Below, piece after piece: positions 36,401 to 54,129 of a stretch of 64,000 bases of DNA. The DNA is taken from assembly GCA_019321725.1 (NCBI GenBank), contig CM033115.1, forward strand, positions 1,240,001-1,304,000. The letters are read 5' to 3'. The translations under genes were made by a program, and so were the position numbers. The number at the start of each line of letters is the position of its first letter. Positions within the stretch are counted from its first letter, which is position 1. Source of the DNA: Paulownia fortunei. Taxonomy: Eukaryota > Streptophyta > Magnoliopsida > Lamiales > Paulowniaceae. Under the pieces are notes generated by a model. That model had not been told where the DNA came from. It saw only the letters and a list, made by a program, of their open reading frames with translations, and searched no databases.

Positions 36401-39400
36401 TAGCCATTACATGCCTATTGTCTGTCCTGAAGGAAAGCCGCTGCCCTGTGTGATCTATTGCCATGGAAATAGGTTAGTAATTTTGATCAGTGGAAAACAC
36501 CTGTGGTGGAATCTGTGAAGTTCTTTTACTTACCTGACAACTTGGATGTGGGTGGGCCAAACTGGTGCCTATTGATATTGTTATCATTTCACTAACTGGG
36601 TAGATCTGGTTCACTTAAATGGGACAGATTGAACTGAACTCTAAGATGCCCCTCTAATGTGGATATGCCCACATTAATTCTCCGCTTCCCCATTCCCCTT
36701 ACGTCTGCCCTGCTTTCTATTTGGGTTTTTTTAAAAGCCGTATTCTTGTTTGAATAGAATCTGCTTACTTATATTCTTTGTGGCTGTGCATGTATTTTCT
36801 ATAAAATTCAAGTTATTTGTTAAAACTTGTGCTCAATAAATTTATTTAAGAAGTTTGATAAGGGTAGGGTTGTGAAAAAGCATAATCGCCAATAAATTGT
36901 TTTGGAGTTTCTCTGGTTGCTTGTATTGTCCATGGATTATAAAAGCATTTAAGTAAAAATAAATAATTGATAGATTCATTTTGTGCTTTGAAGCCTTTTG
37001 GTGGCCCATTAAGTTCCAAAATTGGGAATGAGAATTCACCTGAGAAGAACCAGCAAATTTGGATACCGGTTGTCATCAAACTTACTTAGATCAGAATAAC
37101 TAAGAGTTCAATGTGGTTTCTTTTTATTGATGAACGTCAAAATCATACTTAATTTTAATACCAACTTAACCTGGGTAACCACAATTTACCTCAAATAGCA
37201 GAATATGATCACATACCATGAAAAAGTGTTCGTATTAAGAACTAATATAACATGTGAATCAGCTGGTGAAAAATTGAGTATCTTTAAATTTTGATTGGTT
37301 ATGTTTCAAGTGTAATTTGAGAAACACCACTTCAAAGACTCATATTTCTGTGTTTCCAATCAGGGTACTAGAAATGAATGTATATTTTCAGTGGCATGAC
37401 TCTTTAATATGTTCACTGTATTGACCCACCAACATATGCTTGAATCAACATGTTTAATATTTTAAATGGCTATCCGCAGAAACTATGGTAGTCAATAATG
37501 AATTTAATATCATGAATCTATCTATCGGCTTAAATTGCGGTCTGATTTCTAAGTAGCCATTGCAAAATAAAATGTCAAATCCTAGCTTTGGTGAGAGAAT
37601 ATTATTTGAAAAATGACCCCACCTGTTTTTTTTATTTTTTAATGGAAGGGAAGTAGTTTTCTTTGAATTATGCAGAACTTTTAGGTGTATAAAATTTTAG
37701 ATTTTTCTTTGTCATCTACTGTTGATTACTAGTTGGCTCTTTATCTTGATTTCTTGTCAGTGGTTGCCGAACGGATGCTAGTGAAGCTGCTATTATATTG
37801 TTGCCATCAAATATAACTGTTTTCACTCTTGATTTCTCTGGTTCGGGGCTATCTGGAGGAGAGCATGTCACCCTGGGCTGGAATGAAGTAAGTGGCTTAC
37901 TAACTCATATCACGTCTCATATTGACCTCATTAAAGTGCCTATTGATTGGTCATCTCAAAGAAATCTTTTAGACTGGAAATAACATAAACCTTAAGCAAA
38001 ATGTATGATAACAAGGAGAGTGTACAAGACATACAGAGATATAGAGTGATTTTTTGGAGGCCTGCAGTAGAAAACTTGACTGTGGACTTGGCGTGTGAAG
38101 TGTGTTCCAGTAAGCTACTAAACATATACGAAAAGAATAAAAAGAATATGGGATAAGGGAAACACACTGAAGCTCCACCGTTTAGTTGTTGTGCCATGTG
38201 ATGCTGGTATAACATATTGGACGTAGATGTGTTGCATCCCCTTTTCAGCTTCATCACAAATTTAATTCCCTAATTAAATCTAAAGATCAGCAAAATGAAA
38301 TAAAGAAGTTAGGAAATTTTGACATGTGAAGATCGCTGAAGTCGCTTTGGGTTGTAATTGAATAGATCTTATTTATTCTCTCTTTGTTCTGTGTTTGCCA
38401 GATTGCTAGCATTTGCTATGTTATGTACCTCACCAATGTGTTAGTAGCTTCATCTTAATTGCTTCAGATGCTATAGTTGTCTTTTACTGATGAAATGTGG
38501 TGTTGATTTTGCAGAAGGATGATCTAAAAGCTGTGGTTGATTATCTACGGGCAGATGGGAATGTTTCTTTGATTGGTTTGTGGGGCCGCTCTATGGGTGC
38601 TGTTACTAGGTTAGTGGGTTTCTTTCTTCTTTTCTTGCTTAAATATGTTGCAATAATAAGTGTCATTTAGATGTAATAAGTCGATTCCAATCTTCATAAT
38701 TCTACTATTGGAAGTTGTTCAATTATAACTGAACTCTGGAGAATTATATTTATATCAGTTATGAGGATTCAATTGCATGTCTTTGACGCTTTGCCACATT
38801 TAGACAGTTTTTGCACATTTCTCTTTCCTTTTTTCTTCTTTTTTCTTTCTTTATTTTTCTTTTCTTTTTTTTTTTTTTGTTTTTGTTTTTGTTTATTTAT
38901 TTATTTATTAGGGGAAGAGGGGAGGGGGTTGTTGTATCAGTGTAAGCTGCCAATCTCTGTTATGCAACTGAGTCTAATCTCTTCTGGAAGAGCAAGGGGA
39001 GGTCTTAAATTATCATGTATGGGTTCGGTTTCATTATAATACACCTGATAATCTGGGATGTGATACTTTTATGTGCAAGGACTGCTTAATCATGTGCTTT
39101 CTATGTACTACCTTGGAAAAAATGGGGAAATAAGAAAGCTTGTCATGTTGTCTAGGCACATCTGATTGTGTATTCACATGACATATATATGGTGCGAATA
39201 TCATGACGACACTTTTACCCAAGTTTTCAGATATCCTGCATCAATGATAGATTGTGTCAAAATAGACTTGACATTCTGCTTTTTTCAGCTTGATGTATGG
39301 AGCTGAGGATCCTTCCATCGCAGGAATGGTTCTGGACAGCCCCTTCTCTGATTTGGTTGACCTGATGATGGAACTGGTTGATACTTACAGAGTTCGGCTC

Positions 39401-42400
39401 CCCAAATTCACAGTAAGCTGACCAGTTTACCTACATAGTTTACTTGCTTCTTATAAAACATCCATGCCAATGTCATGAAGATAGAAGTCATGAGCTCTTC
39501 TATTCATTTTTTGACTTCTTTTACCTTTGGCCAGGCTGTTTGTTTAACTTTTTTCCCCTTATTTGTAGGTTAAGTTTGCAATCCAGTATATGCGGAGAGC
39601 AATTCAGAAAAAGGCAAAATTTGACATAACGGATCTGAATACGATCAAGGTATCTCCACCTGAACAGTTATCTTAGATTATGAGCGTGCCTTGAGCCAAA
39701 TATAGCCTATATTTCCCCTTATTTCTCTTAAGTTACAATGTATCTCCCCCTATTGAATAGAGTTTCTTCCTTGACTTCCTCTGACTATTCTTTAAAATTT
39801 TAGTTTGTGTTCATTAACTTCAATGAATAGTAATTCCACAGAGTTTCTATAAGATTGTGTTTCCTATCTTAGATTATGAGTGTGACTTGAACCAAATTTA
39901 GCCTATGTTTCCCCTTATTTCTCTTAAGTTGCAATGTATCTGCCCCTATTGAATAGAGATTCTTCCTTGACTTCCTCTGACTATTCTTTAAAAATTTAGT
40001 TTGTGTTCATTAACTTCAATGAATAGTAATTCCACAGAGTTTCCATAAGATTGTGTTTCTCAAAAATAAAAATCAACCAAGAGTTCAAATCTTGAAATGG
40101 AAAAATGGGACATTCAGTGTCAGACAATTTTGGTGACTATTTCTGTGGTAAACTAACCAAAGGACATTTACTATATCATTGAAGCTATAAGAGTAATTAT
40201 TGTTAGTATAGCTTCTAAATTGCTTTTGTTGAGCACTCAAAAATCTTTTTTGCAGGTCATACCTTGAACTACATATTTGTTGTTTGAATGTTTGAAATAG
40301 CTTGTTATTCATGTATTCTGTTCGTAACAGTAGTTCCATAATTATCTTCAGGTTGCAAAATCTTGCTTCGTTCCAGTTCTTTTTGGCCATGCCATTGATG
40401 ACGATTTCATACAACCCCATCACTCCGATCGTATATTTGATGCTTATGTGGTAACTGTTTTCACTTTTTAATATTTTCCAATTTGTTTATGATTTGATTC
40501 GGGGTAATATTTCTTTTAATGTGCTTCTCTACCGTTATACCTTCCTTTCCATAATTGTTTGGAAATTTCACTTGTTCCATTCATTTTGTGTTTCACCAAC
40601 ATAGTTATTTGGTCTAAATGCTCATGTATAGTTAGTTGGTCTAAATGTTCATGTATATTTTTGCCCCTATGAAAATTTTATACCATAAAAAATTAGACTG
40701 AGTTTTCTATGTTAGATCAGCTATATGGAAATAAGTTTTGACAAATCCACTTTCTTATATCTTTTCCCTGAAATTTGGATTAACTTGTGAAAGCAGATCC
40801 CTCAAATGTTTTCCCCTCTTCAAATGTGGAAATCAATTGGCATTAATTGGAACCTAGGTACAAAACTTAAAACACTTCTTCACTCGACCTTTTCATGGTC
40901 CAGCTAGTGAATAATCTTTTCTTATATACTACCTGATCTGAACAAAAAGTCCAATTTTTCACCCCTTTATTTTACGTATGTCCTCTCTCACTGTCTTTAA
41001 TTTTGATTAAATCCGCTTGAATGCTGTCAAATTCTGAGGAAATTCTTTTTTATCCCGGTATTTAATAATTGTAACTGGCTAGTTTGTTTACATATGTCTT
41101 CATGCTGGGTGGTGACTATATGGTTTAGTAAACATGAAAGAGAATCCATTAACTAGTAAGATTTCTGCTGACCACCATTATCCAAGACTAATTAAGTCTC
41201 AGTTGTAGTAAGAGAAAATTCAATTAAATAACAACATATCGGCAGTATTATTACAGGGAAATGAAAAATAGGCTGTGCAGCGTGTGTAATGAGTAATTGC
41301 TATGTTGCATCAGTTCTTCCACATTCTTTCTCTACTTCTTGCATATTGACCCATATATTTGTTGATGTCTGATTCTGCAGGGGGACAAGAATATAATCAA
41401 ATTTGAGGGCGATCACAACTCTCCCCGCCCTCAATTTTATTTTGATTCTATAAGTATTTTTTTCAACAATGTATTACAACCTCCAGAGGATGAAGTAGGG
41501 AGTACATATTTTGACTTGACTAATGACTATTTTTCCAAGGTAAATTGCTTTGTTTTATCGTGTTGACTGTGGTACTGGTTAGATCTCTGGCTTCCGTACA
41601 ACTTATGTAATCGATTGTACAACCTCCAGGGTAGTTGGAGTACCGTCCATGATGTGGAGTATTCGGATGAATTATTGGGTTCACCTGCTGGTGTGTGATT
41701 TTTGTGTTGCTCGTGTTTGTGTTCTTTTCAACTTTGATTGTACTCTTTTCTGAAGAGCTGCTTTGCTTATCTTTGGTCAAATTCAGGTCGAGCAACTAGT
41801 AGCACTGAGGATGCTATCAAGCTACTTCGCTCCAAAAGACCTATGAGTATGATAGTGGTAAGATATAAGATTCTTTATCATGATAATCCAAATGTTGACT
41901 GAGATAATGATATCTGTGCCATGATGGGTCCAGAAAGATGATCATTTTAATATTGTATGGTTAGATATGGAGCCTGACAGTCTTTTTTATACATGAAACT
42001 TGGAATAATTTTCTGCTACGTCAGAGTTCTACTGAAAAAGTTTGCATTAACAGTTCTTTGTGTTTTCCTCTCATTTCTAGAGTCTATACAAGTAGCTTAT
42101 TATGTGGTTATTTGTTCACCAATTAAAAATCAATTCAATTTTGTCTAATAGTGATGACTGATTGCTGTGTTCTTATTATTCAGGTTCCTGCGGAAATTTC
42201 ATCCAAAGATAAACAACCTGATGCCCAGGTACCTTCCACTAATTTTAGCATGAAATTTTCGGTGCACTGCATTTCCCTTTGTATTGGCAAATTTTCCATT
42301 GTTTAAATGTTTAACTTTGGTGAGAAGAATTTTATATGCTTTTCATGCAGCTGTTGCAATCATTCTTTGCCTGCGTTTTGTTCCTATCTTTTAGCATGTA

Positions 42401-43689
42401 TACTGAAGGAAGTGTGAAATTTGGCCTGACTTATATGTAGATTTAAAATTTACATAGAGATACTGGTTTTATAAGCTCGTATGCTTTTCGCTCCTAGGCT
42501 CTTAAAATATCTAAATTAAATAGGAAATGTGGACAGGCTAATAACAATAATTTTAAGTGTCACTTCAAACAATTATAACAATAAATAATAAAATTATTTA
42601 AGTCAACTGGGAAACATATTCACAGTACTTGAACAGATATAATAATCCTTCCATGAAGAAACATGCCTTGACTTTTACCCCCGTCTTTTGTGGATTTGAT
42701 TTGTTTCTACATAGTGGTGTCTAGTAAATTATGCATATAATCCTGAGGAACTTCTCTCTTTTAATTTTTTTATGCAAAGATGCAGTTCTGGAGTGTCACT
42801 GACAATCAAAGTATTTGTACTCTGCAGGTGGAGAGTAGGGGTTCTGATTCTCACGCATCATCTTCTAATATGATCAGCTTTGAACTCTCCAGTGCCAGTC
42901 CTCATGGTTCTCATGTGCCTGCTTCAATAGATGATGATGAATATGTGGAGTACCCACTTGATACTTTGGCAGATTTCCCGAGCAATGTGGAAGAAGAAGA
43001 AAGGGCAAGTATCGGTATCCCTTTTATATATGTTTACTTATGGGATGAATTTCCCTGTCGAGAGAAATGTTATTTGCTGACATTGTAGCTGCTAAAATTT
43101 TCAGATGCTCATGGAAGCTGTGCTTGAGTCACTAAAGGAGCTGGATATGAGACACCCTCGAGTTGAGGAACCATCATCCAATGGCGGCAGTGACCTTGAA
43201 CCAAAACCAGCACCAAAGAATGGACAAGAAGATTCTTTTTCTACTCAAAGCAACTCCTTAAAAACCGAGTTAGTTTCCAATTCAGCAGCCGATGAGCACA
43301 AACTGGCATCCCAAATGCTACTTCTGAATCCAAACAAAGTATTCAAACGTAGTCCATCTCCTGAAGTAGAAACTCAGGGAACTTGTCTTCCTAGTGACCC
43401 GTCAACCTGTAACCACAATGTACCTGATGCTGACATAAACAATCATTCAAAGGAGCCCTTAATTGTAGAAAAGAACCTGACAGGCAATGACACTGCTCCA
43501 CCTCATATGGGAGAAGAAACAAGTGCGGCGACATCTCATAGTGATGCACCATCAGGCAATCAGAGTTCATCTGAAGTTGACATGGCTGATCGTACCAAGG
43601 TCACTGTAAAAGTTGTGAAAAATCCAACAAATAATATCATGGATGGTCTATTACGTCGTTGGGATCTCAACTTCTTCAGGAACAGATGA
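33469..43689 (+). CDS. Alpha/beta-hydrolase with C-terminal UIM-like motif (615 aa, 14 exons)
   Basis: Serine-hydrolase fold protein of the plant group opening MEQLINFIIRPPR; substrate unknown. Exons: 33469-33506, 35631-35712, 36369-36472, 37761-37887, 38515-38609, 39289-39412, 39569-39649, 40352-40450, 41381-41539, 41630-41690, 41787-41857, 42184-42228, 42828-43004, 43105-43689; total 1848 nt, open throughout. The catalytic domain fills residues 1 to about 290: YCHGN oxyanion-type turn, nucleophile elbow GRSMG with Ser143, acidic residue in HAIDDD (233-235), and His262 in GDHNSP. The rest is polar, low-complexity and probably disordered. An EEER-LMEAVLESLKEL segment (about 417-434) fits a ubiquitin-interacting motif, with the conserved Ala and Ser. 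No signal or transit peptide is evident. The last intron (43005-43104) starts with GC, not GT; the nearby GT sites break the frame. Most similar from memory to Arabidopsis At3g23540. Confidence 0.92.
35719..35760. repeat. CT then AC microsatellite in intron 2 of the hydrolase gene
   Basis: A TC repeat followed by a CA repeat, starting a few bases after the exon 2 donor at 35712/35713. Pyrimidine-rich and close to a splice site, but its length is not obviously harmful. Confidence 0.8.
39671..40059 (+). repeat. 196-bp tandem duplication in intron 7 of the hydrolase gene
   Basis: Copy one, 39671-39866, starts TCTTAGATTATGAG. Copy two, 39867 to about 40059, starts with the same word and follows with the same order of blocks to GATTGTGTTTC. 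I see only a small number of mismatches, so the duplication is fairly recent. It lies wholly within the intron and does not affect coding. Confidence 0.88.
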
Positions 43690-43699
43690 CTATTCTATT

Positions 43700-45275
43700 G
43701 CATGATGAAAGAATGCATATGTTGGAAAGTGTATAATTTTGTGGCAGATGACATTGGTAGATAGTGTTTGTGAAATAGTTGGCAGTGGAGGAACATGAAG
43801 ATACAAAGACAGAAAAATTGCAGAGAATGCTTTCTCTTACTGATGGGATACGGGGATTATTGGAGGGTGTCATTTGTTGTAACTACTGATCAAATATTCT
43901 TTTCCAGGTTATGTACAGGTGCTGCAGATAATGTTTTCAGTCATATTTGGCCTTCCTTAGACTTTAGTGATTGATGCTCTCTTTATTTATGGACATTTCG
44001 GTTGCTAGAACAAGAGCTAATGACTTGACTGCACATGCACTGGGTGTTTGAACATCAACGGTGGTGAGAAAGTTAATGACATTGAATAAAATAATGATAA
44101 TGTGGCATGATTTACACCATTTGGTGGTGAATGAACATTTAGTGTAGGCAAGTATTTTTTCATTCTATAAATGATGAAAATTTAATGCACCAAAAATTCA
44201 GTTTGGCTTAGAAAATGGGGAAAAATCAGTTAAAAAACACTGCATACACTGCAGAAACTAATTTTGGACATAACGTTCAGCGCTTGTCCAGTCTGCGTCC
44301 ACATGCATACATAATAGACCATTGCTATGCACGGTCAAGTTGCACTTTCATGGTATATATTTTGTTATATATAGGTCAATACATTAGGGTGTCACTTAAT
44401 TCAGATTGGGTGTCAAAACATGCTAGCCACATACCTGCATTCCTGGTCAAATAATTTTTCTATCAAATAAAAAACTCAAATTTCGTGGATCTGTTCGTGT
44501 TTCAGTTTTATCAACAAACTTAAACAAAATTTGAGGATAAAATATGATCCAAATCCACCCACATAAACCAAAGTACAAATATTACAATAAGATCAGCCGG
44601 TGCTGCATCCATAAGAGGCCAGATACATAGATAGGCGCAGTCCACGACTCAACCGGTCAATGTACACAAGCATTTTCATCTAGATTCAACCTTCCATCAT
44701 ATGTCTGCTTTTTAAACATGTAAAATGAAATAACTAATAGAGAGCTTTCTCATGGATATTGGCATATTTACAATCATAAAGGGCATTATATCAGCAGATT
44801 TGAAGCTTATTGTTTGATTGTGTATCAGTTAGTATTTTTGGTTTATGCACATTGATTCTTTAACATTGCTCATGTAACTTGCATAAATTTCTTCTAATAG
44901 AGCTCGAGTTGCCTGTAAACAGAAGAAGAGAGAGAACTACAGAAGTCATTTGGTTTATCTGTAGATTTTCTTTGGTCTTTTGAACCCAGAGACCCATAAC
45001 TTTGTAGGAATATGTAAATCAACCTCTTTATTACATTGAAAGGTCTCTTCTCGTGTCAATGTTCACAGGAGAAATGCCAATAATTTCACATGAAAGGAAG
45101 TATAAGCATGACCCACGAGTTATTTTGAGACACAGTGGTGCAACAGTAATATCAATCGAAGTGCAAAATTTTATATTTAGCAGCTTAATAAAAAGAGAGT
45201 GATCTTTAGTTAAATGTAGAGCAACTGCAAGATGGAGATGGATCCATACACATGCCAACCTTCAGACAAACAACT
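43700..45275. other. 3' flank of the hydrolase gene and intergenic spacer
   Basis: Holds the 3' untranslated region of the hydrolase and spacer up to the foldback element. Frames here are short and unlike proteins. No RNA gene seen. Confidence 0.4.
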
Positions 45276-45579
45276 GGGTAAAATGCATTTTGCGCACTCA
45301 AAAGTACCCTTTTTGGCACTTTCCATCCTTAAAAATAAAAACCATCACATTGCACCCTCAAATCATAACCTCATTGGTAAGTTGCACCCCAGGCCACTTT
45401 CTGGCAAAAAATGCAATGCTGCTACAGTAGACCAAGGGCAGATAGCAGCTACGGGGGTTTCGTGGTGAAAAGTGGCCTGGGGTGCAACTCACAAATGATG
45501 CCATAATTTGAGGCTGCAATGTGTTGGTTTTCACTAAGTGCCAAAAAGGATGCTTTTGAGGGTGCAAAATGCATTTTAC
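45276..45579. mobile_element. 304-bp foldback (MITE-like) element with long inverted arms
   Basis: The left arm begins GGGTAAAATGCATTTTGC. The right arm, reverse-complemented, begins GTAAAATGCATTTTGCACC. The arms continue to match in order: CTCAAAAG, CTTTTTGGCACTT, AAAACCA, CACATTGCA, CCTCAAAT and TTGCACCCCAGGCCAC, so each is about 110-130 bp, with a loop of roughly 50 bp (about 45412-45462). There is no coding capacity. The tips resemble those of the element at 55148-55777. I could not find a clean target-site duplication. It lies between two convergent genes. Confidence 0.75.
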
Positions 45580-45778
45580 TTGATAAACAACAATCGGAAC
45601 AATGAATCTATTGATGGGCAGTTTGGCCTAGAAAACACTATAGCATTGCACAAATGGCACAGAGTGAAATTTGCTAATAACAAATGTTGGACAAACAAAA
45701 TTAGCTTCAAAACTATCTCCAAAAAAGCTTTAACAAGTACTATACTGACCTAATCTCCAAAAAAATTGAGGGGGTTAT

Positions 45779-46705
45779 CTAAATGACTGCTCTCCTTTGC
45801 TGCACTTTAGCCTTCTCGGCATCAATGATGGACTCCACCAGCTTCACCGAGCTCTCCAACTCACCTTCCTTATTCACAACCACATAATCAAACTCCTTGA
45901 AATGCCTCAGCTCTTCCCTAGCTGACGCAACCCTCATTAACAAAGCCTCAGCCGTCTCGGTCTTCCTATTGATCAATCTCTTTACCAAAGCCTCCTCACT
46001 CTCAGCTACCAAAAACATGAATACCGCACTATTTCTCAAGATCCTTTTCAATGCCGCAGCACCCTGTATATCCACTCTCAACACAATGTCACAACCTTTC
46101 GCCATGTAGTCCCTAATCTGCTGCTTTGGAACCCCCTTATAATCGCCATACACCAACGCATACTCCAAGAGCTCATTTTTCTCAATCATTGTCAAAAACT
46201 TCTCTTTACTCAGAAAGAAGTAGTCTTTTCCATCAACTTCTCCAGGCCTTTTCGCCCGGCTAGTTGCAGTAACCACAAAATGCAAATCTTCTCTAACTTC
46301 CCTCAATCTTTTGATGACAGCATCTTTTCCAACACCACTGGGACCACTAATCACGATAATCAGAGGGTCAGGGTTTGGGACTATGGGTTGAGAGCTAAAT
46401 ATGGTGCCCAAAGAGGCTTCGAGGGCCCGAAAGACTTCGGCCCGGCCCGCAGTTTCCGGGTGTGGAATGGGGACAACTGGGGTTCTCCTGGGGTCATCCA
46501 TTGTTGAATTTGTGGTGTAGACTGAAACAAAGCTATGTGAATTCACAGAGGTGGTTCTCTGAAACCCTAATCCTAGGGTTCTGATATTCGACGAAAGTAT
46601 TGGATAAGAGTTCGAATAGGCAAGAATGTTTGTGAATATTGAGGAAGGCAAAAAGGGGTTCGGGTAGGATTTTGATACAGAGAAGCAGAGCCTTCGGAAT
46701 AGCAT
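45779..46705 (-). CDS. Guanylate kinase, plastid/mitochondrial GMK3 type (308 aa)
   Basis: Transfers phosphate from ATP to GMP (and dGMP), feeding organellar guanine nucleotide pools. The ORF is intronless here. Residues 1 to about 68 are Ser/Phe/Arg-rich with almost no acids, an organelle-targeting presequence. A second Met (MDDPRRTP, residue 69) would give a form without it. The kinase domain runs from about residue 114: P-loop GPSGVGKD (121-128), the GMP-binding [21 protein letters not shown] block, [14 protein letters not shown], and [11 protein letters not shown]. The length and a single P-loop domain fit the organellar isoform (Arabidopsis GMK3, also called V2 in rice) rather than the cytosolic GK1/GK2 forms, which carry an N-terminal extension with Kelch or FHA-like character. 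Its stop is about 200 bp from the foldback element. Confidence 0.94.
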   Translation of the reverse strand: MLFRRLCFSVSKSYPNPFLPSSIFTNILAYSNSYPILSSNIRTLGLGFQRTTSVNSHSFVSVYTTNSTMDDPRRTPVVPIPHPETAGRAEVFRALEASLGTIFSSQPIVPNPDPLIIVISGPSGVGKDAVIKRLREVREDLHFVVTATSRAKRPGEVDGKDYFFLSKEKFLTMIEKNELLEYALVYGDYKGVPKQQIRDYMAKGCDIVLRVDIQGAAALKRILRNSAVFMFLVAESEEALVKRLINRKTETAEALLMRVASAREELRHFKEFDYVVVNKEGELESSVKLVESIIDAEKAKVQQRRAVI

Positions 46706-46719
46706 CGAATGTACTGGAA

Positions 46720-47684
46720 CGACCTTTCAACTTCAACATAATTTGGAAAAGCGAATGCGAAATTTGATTGGGGATGTCATAACAAGAAAAAGATATCTGA
46801 TTGTTCTAGTTTCATATTCCATCCTATCAAAATAATGGGTATAGTTAGACTTACAAGCTCATTTACAATATACTTAGATTTTTTTTTTTTTTTTATTTTG
46901 CTCTTTCTTTCCTCTCGGTTTAAACATGGGACCTAAGGATTTTATGGGCCAAGAGTTGTTGGGCTCTTCTGTTTCTCATGCGAGCAGAATCACTGGTGGA
47001 AAAATTGGGTTTAGCGGGTGCTTAAATTTCTTCTTTTGGTCATCTTTTCTGGAAAGAATGTAAGAGATCATTTTTGCAAGCATGACTTTCCAACAAATGA
47101 AAGCAGCAGCAGGTCAATACAGAAAAACCTAAAGATTTAAGATAAAGAAAGGTGCCTGTGTTCTACAGGAGTTCATAGATTTGCGTAGATTAGCAAATGA
47201 TAATTATTAAATTACACAAAGATACAGGTGTAATGAAACAATATCAGTTGTCGGTCATGAGGTCATGGCAATGAGGTACAATCAATCAAATGTTGTTAAG
47301 ATTACTACCCTTCGTCGGCTTCAACTCCTACTTCTGCATCTTCGACTTCAGACTGGATCACTGAACATCATCAATCATGGATAGACTTGGAACAGGTTAC
47401 TTTAACTGTACAATCATGGCTAAGTCACCAGTATGACTTGAACCATTGATCTGAACTGTACAACACCTGCTGAATCCATCAATCATATGAAGTTAACTTT
47501 GTCATCGCTTGTTGATTCTTTTAGCAAAACTATCCAAAGACGGATTGCTGAAATCTGTCAAACATATTGAACTTACAACTGACCAACTAATTTTGGAAGG
47601 GGTCCACCATGTGCCAAGTATCAAGTTGTGTGTTTAACTCCGCAACTTGAATCTGTTCCAGTCGGCCATTATCATATCGTGGAG
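46720..47684. other. Intergenic spacer: guanylate kinase promoter and MPK16 3' flank
   Basis: Contains the upstream region of the guanylate kinase gene and the 3' UTR of MPK16. A T run lies at 46871-46894. No other frame or structure supported. Confidence 0.4.
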
Positions 47685-53517
<5,833 letters not shown>

Positions 53518-53520
53518 ATT

Positions 53521-53535
53521 TTATCCAAAAAGCAT
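53521..53535 (-). other. Minimal upstream ORF in the MPK16 leader
   Basis: Four codons (Met-Leu-Phe-Gly) then TAA, ending 3 bases before the MPK16 ATG at 53517. It lies in the predicted leader provided no intron removes it. Terminating so close to the main start could favour or block reinitiation. Confidence 0.4.
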
Positions 53536-54027
53536 CTACAAAACGAATCTACACTAAAACTGAGCAAGATTAGATCACAAAGAAACCGCAAAATGTTGAC
53601 TTCTCAGCAAAAGTCTCAAAATTAATTTTGGATCGGAAAATGAAGAGACTTCAAAACATAAATAAAAGACAAATTTTAAAGAAATCCCAGATGATATTTT
53701 CAAGTAAAATCCTCAAATTTGATGAGAAAAGAAAAGGACTGGTTCAGAAAACTTTGAGTATAAAAATGTAATCTTTAATGTGTTAGCAGGGTTAAAGACT
53801 TCCCTTTTATGGGAAAAAAAAAAAAAAAGAATTTTGTTTTAAGGGGCGAAAGTGTATATGAGGAATGAGAATATGTAGCTGGAAAATGGAGTTTTCCTAG
53901 ATCGTTGGCGATGATCTCTAATGTAAGAATATATATATGTGAAAATGGGGAGAGGAAAAGAATTTTGCAAAGTGAATGGCTTTAGAGAGAGAAACTGAGG
54001 ATCTAAATGTAAACAGTCTTAAATCTT

Positions 54028-54046
54028 TGAGAGAGAGAGAGAGAGT
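54028..54046. repeat. GA/CT microsatellite in the predicted MPK16 leader
   Basis: A GA run on the plus strand, CT on the transcribed sense strand. CT tracts are common near plant transcription starts. A second smaller GAGAGAGAG lies at about 54084-54092. Confidence 0.7.
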
Positions 54047-54109
54047 GTTTGGAGAAGTGGTCTATGTTCTGTTCTGCAACTTTGAGAGAGAGGTTAAAAT
54101 GAGAATAAA

Positions 54110-54120
54110 TATATATATAA
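54110..54120 (-). promoter_or_regulatory. TATA-box-like sequence of MPK16
   Basis: On the minus strand this reads TTATATATATA, about 590 bp before the start codon. The CT-rich leader follows about 25-30 bp further on. Inference from position and sequence only; TA tracts are frequent in this region, so it could be coincidence. Confidence 0.4.
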
Positions 54121-54129
54121 GGGTATTTA

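Noticed and set aside
44215..44454. 79-codon frame downstream of the hydrolase
   Set aside because: No similarity recognised, and it lies in AT-rich 3' flank with no start context or neighbours to support it.
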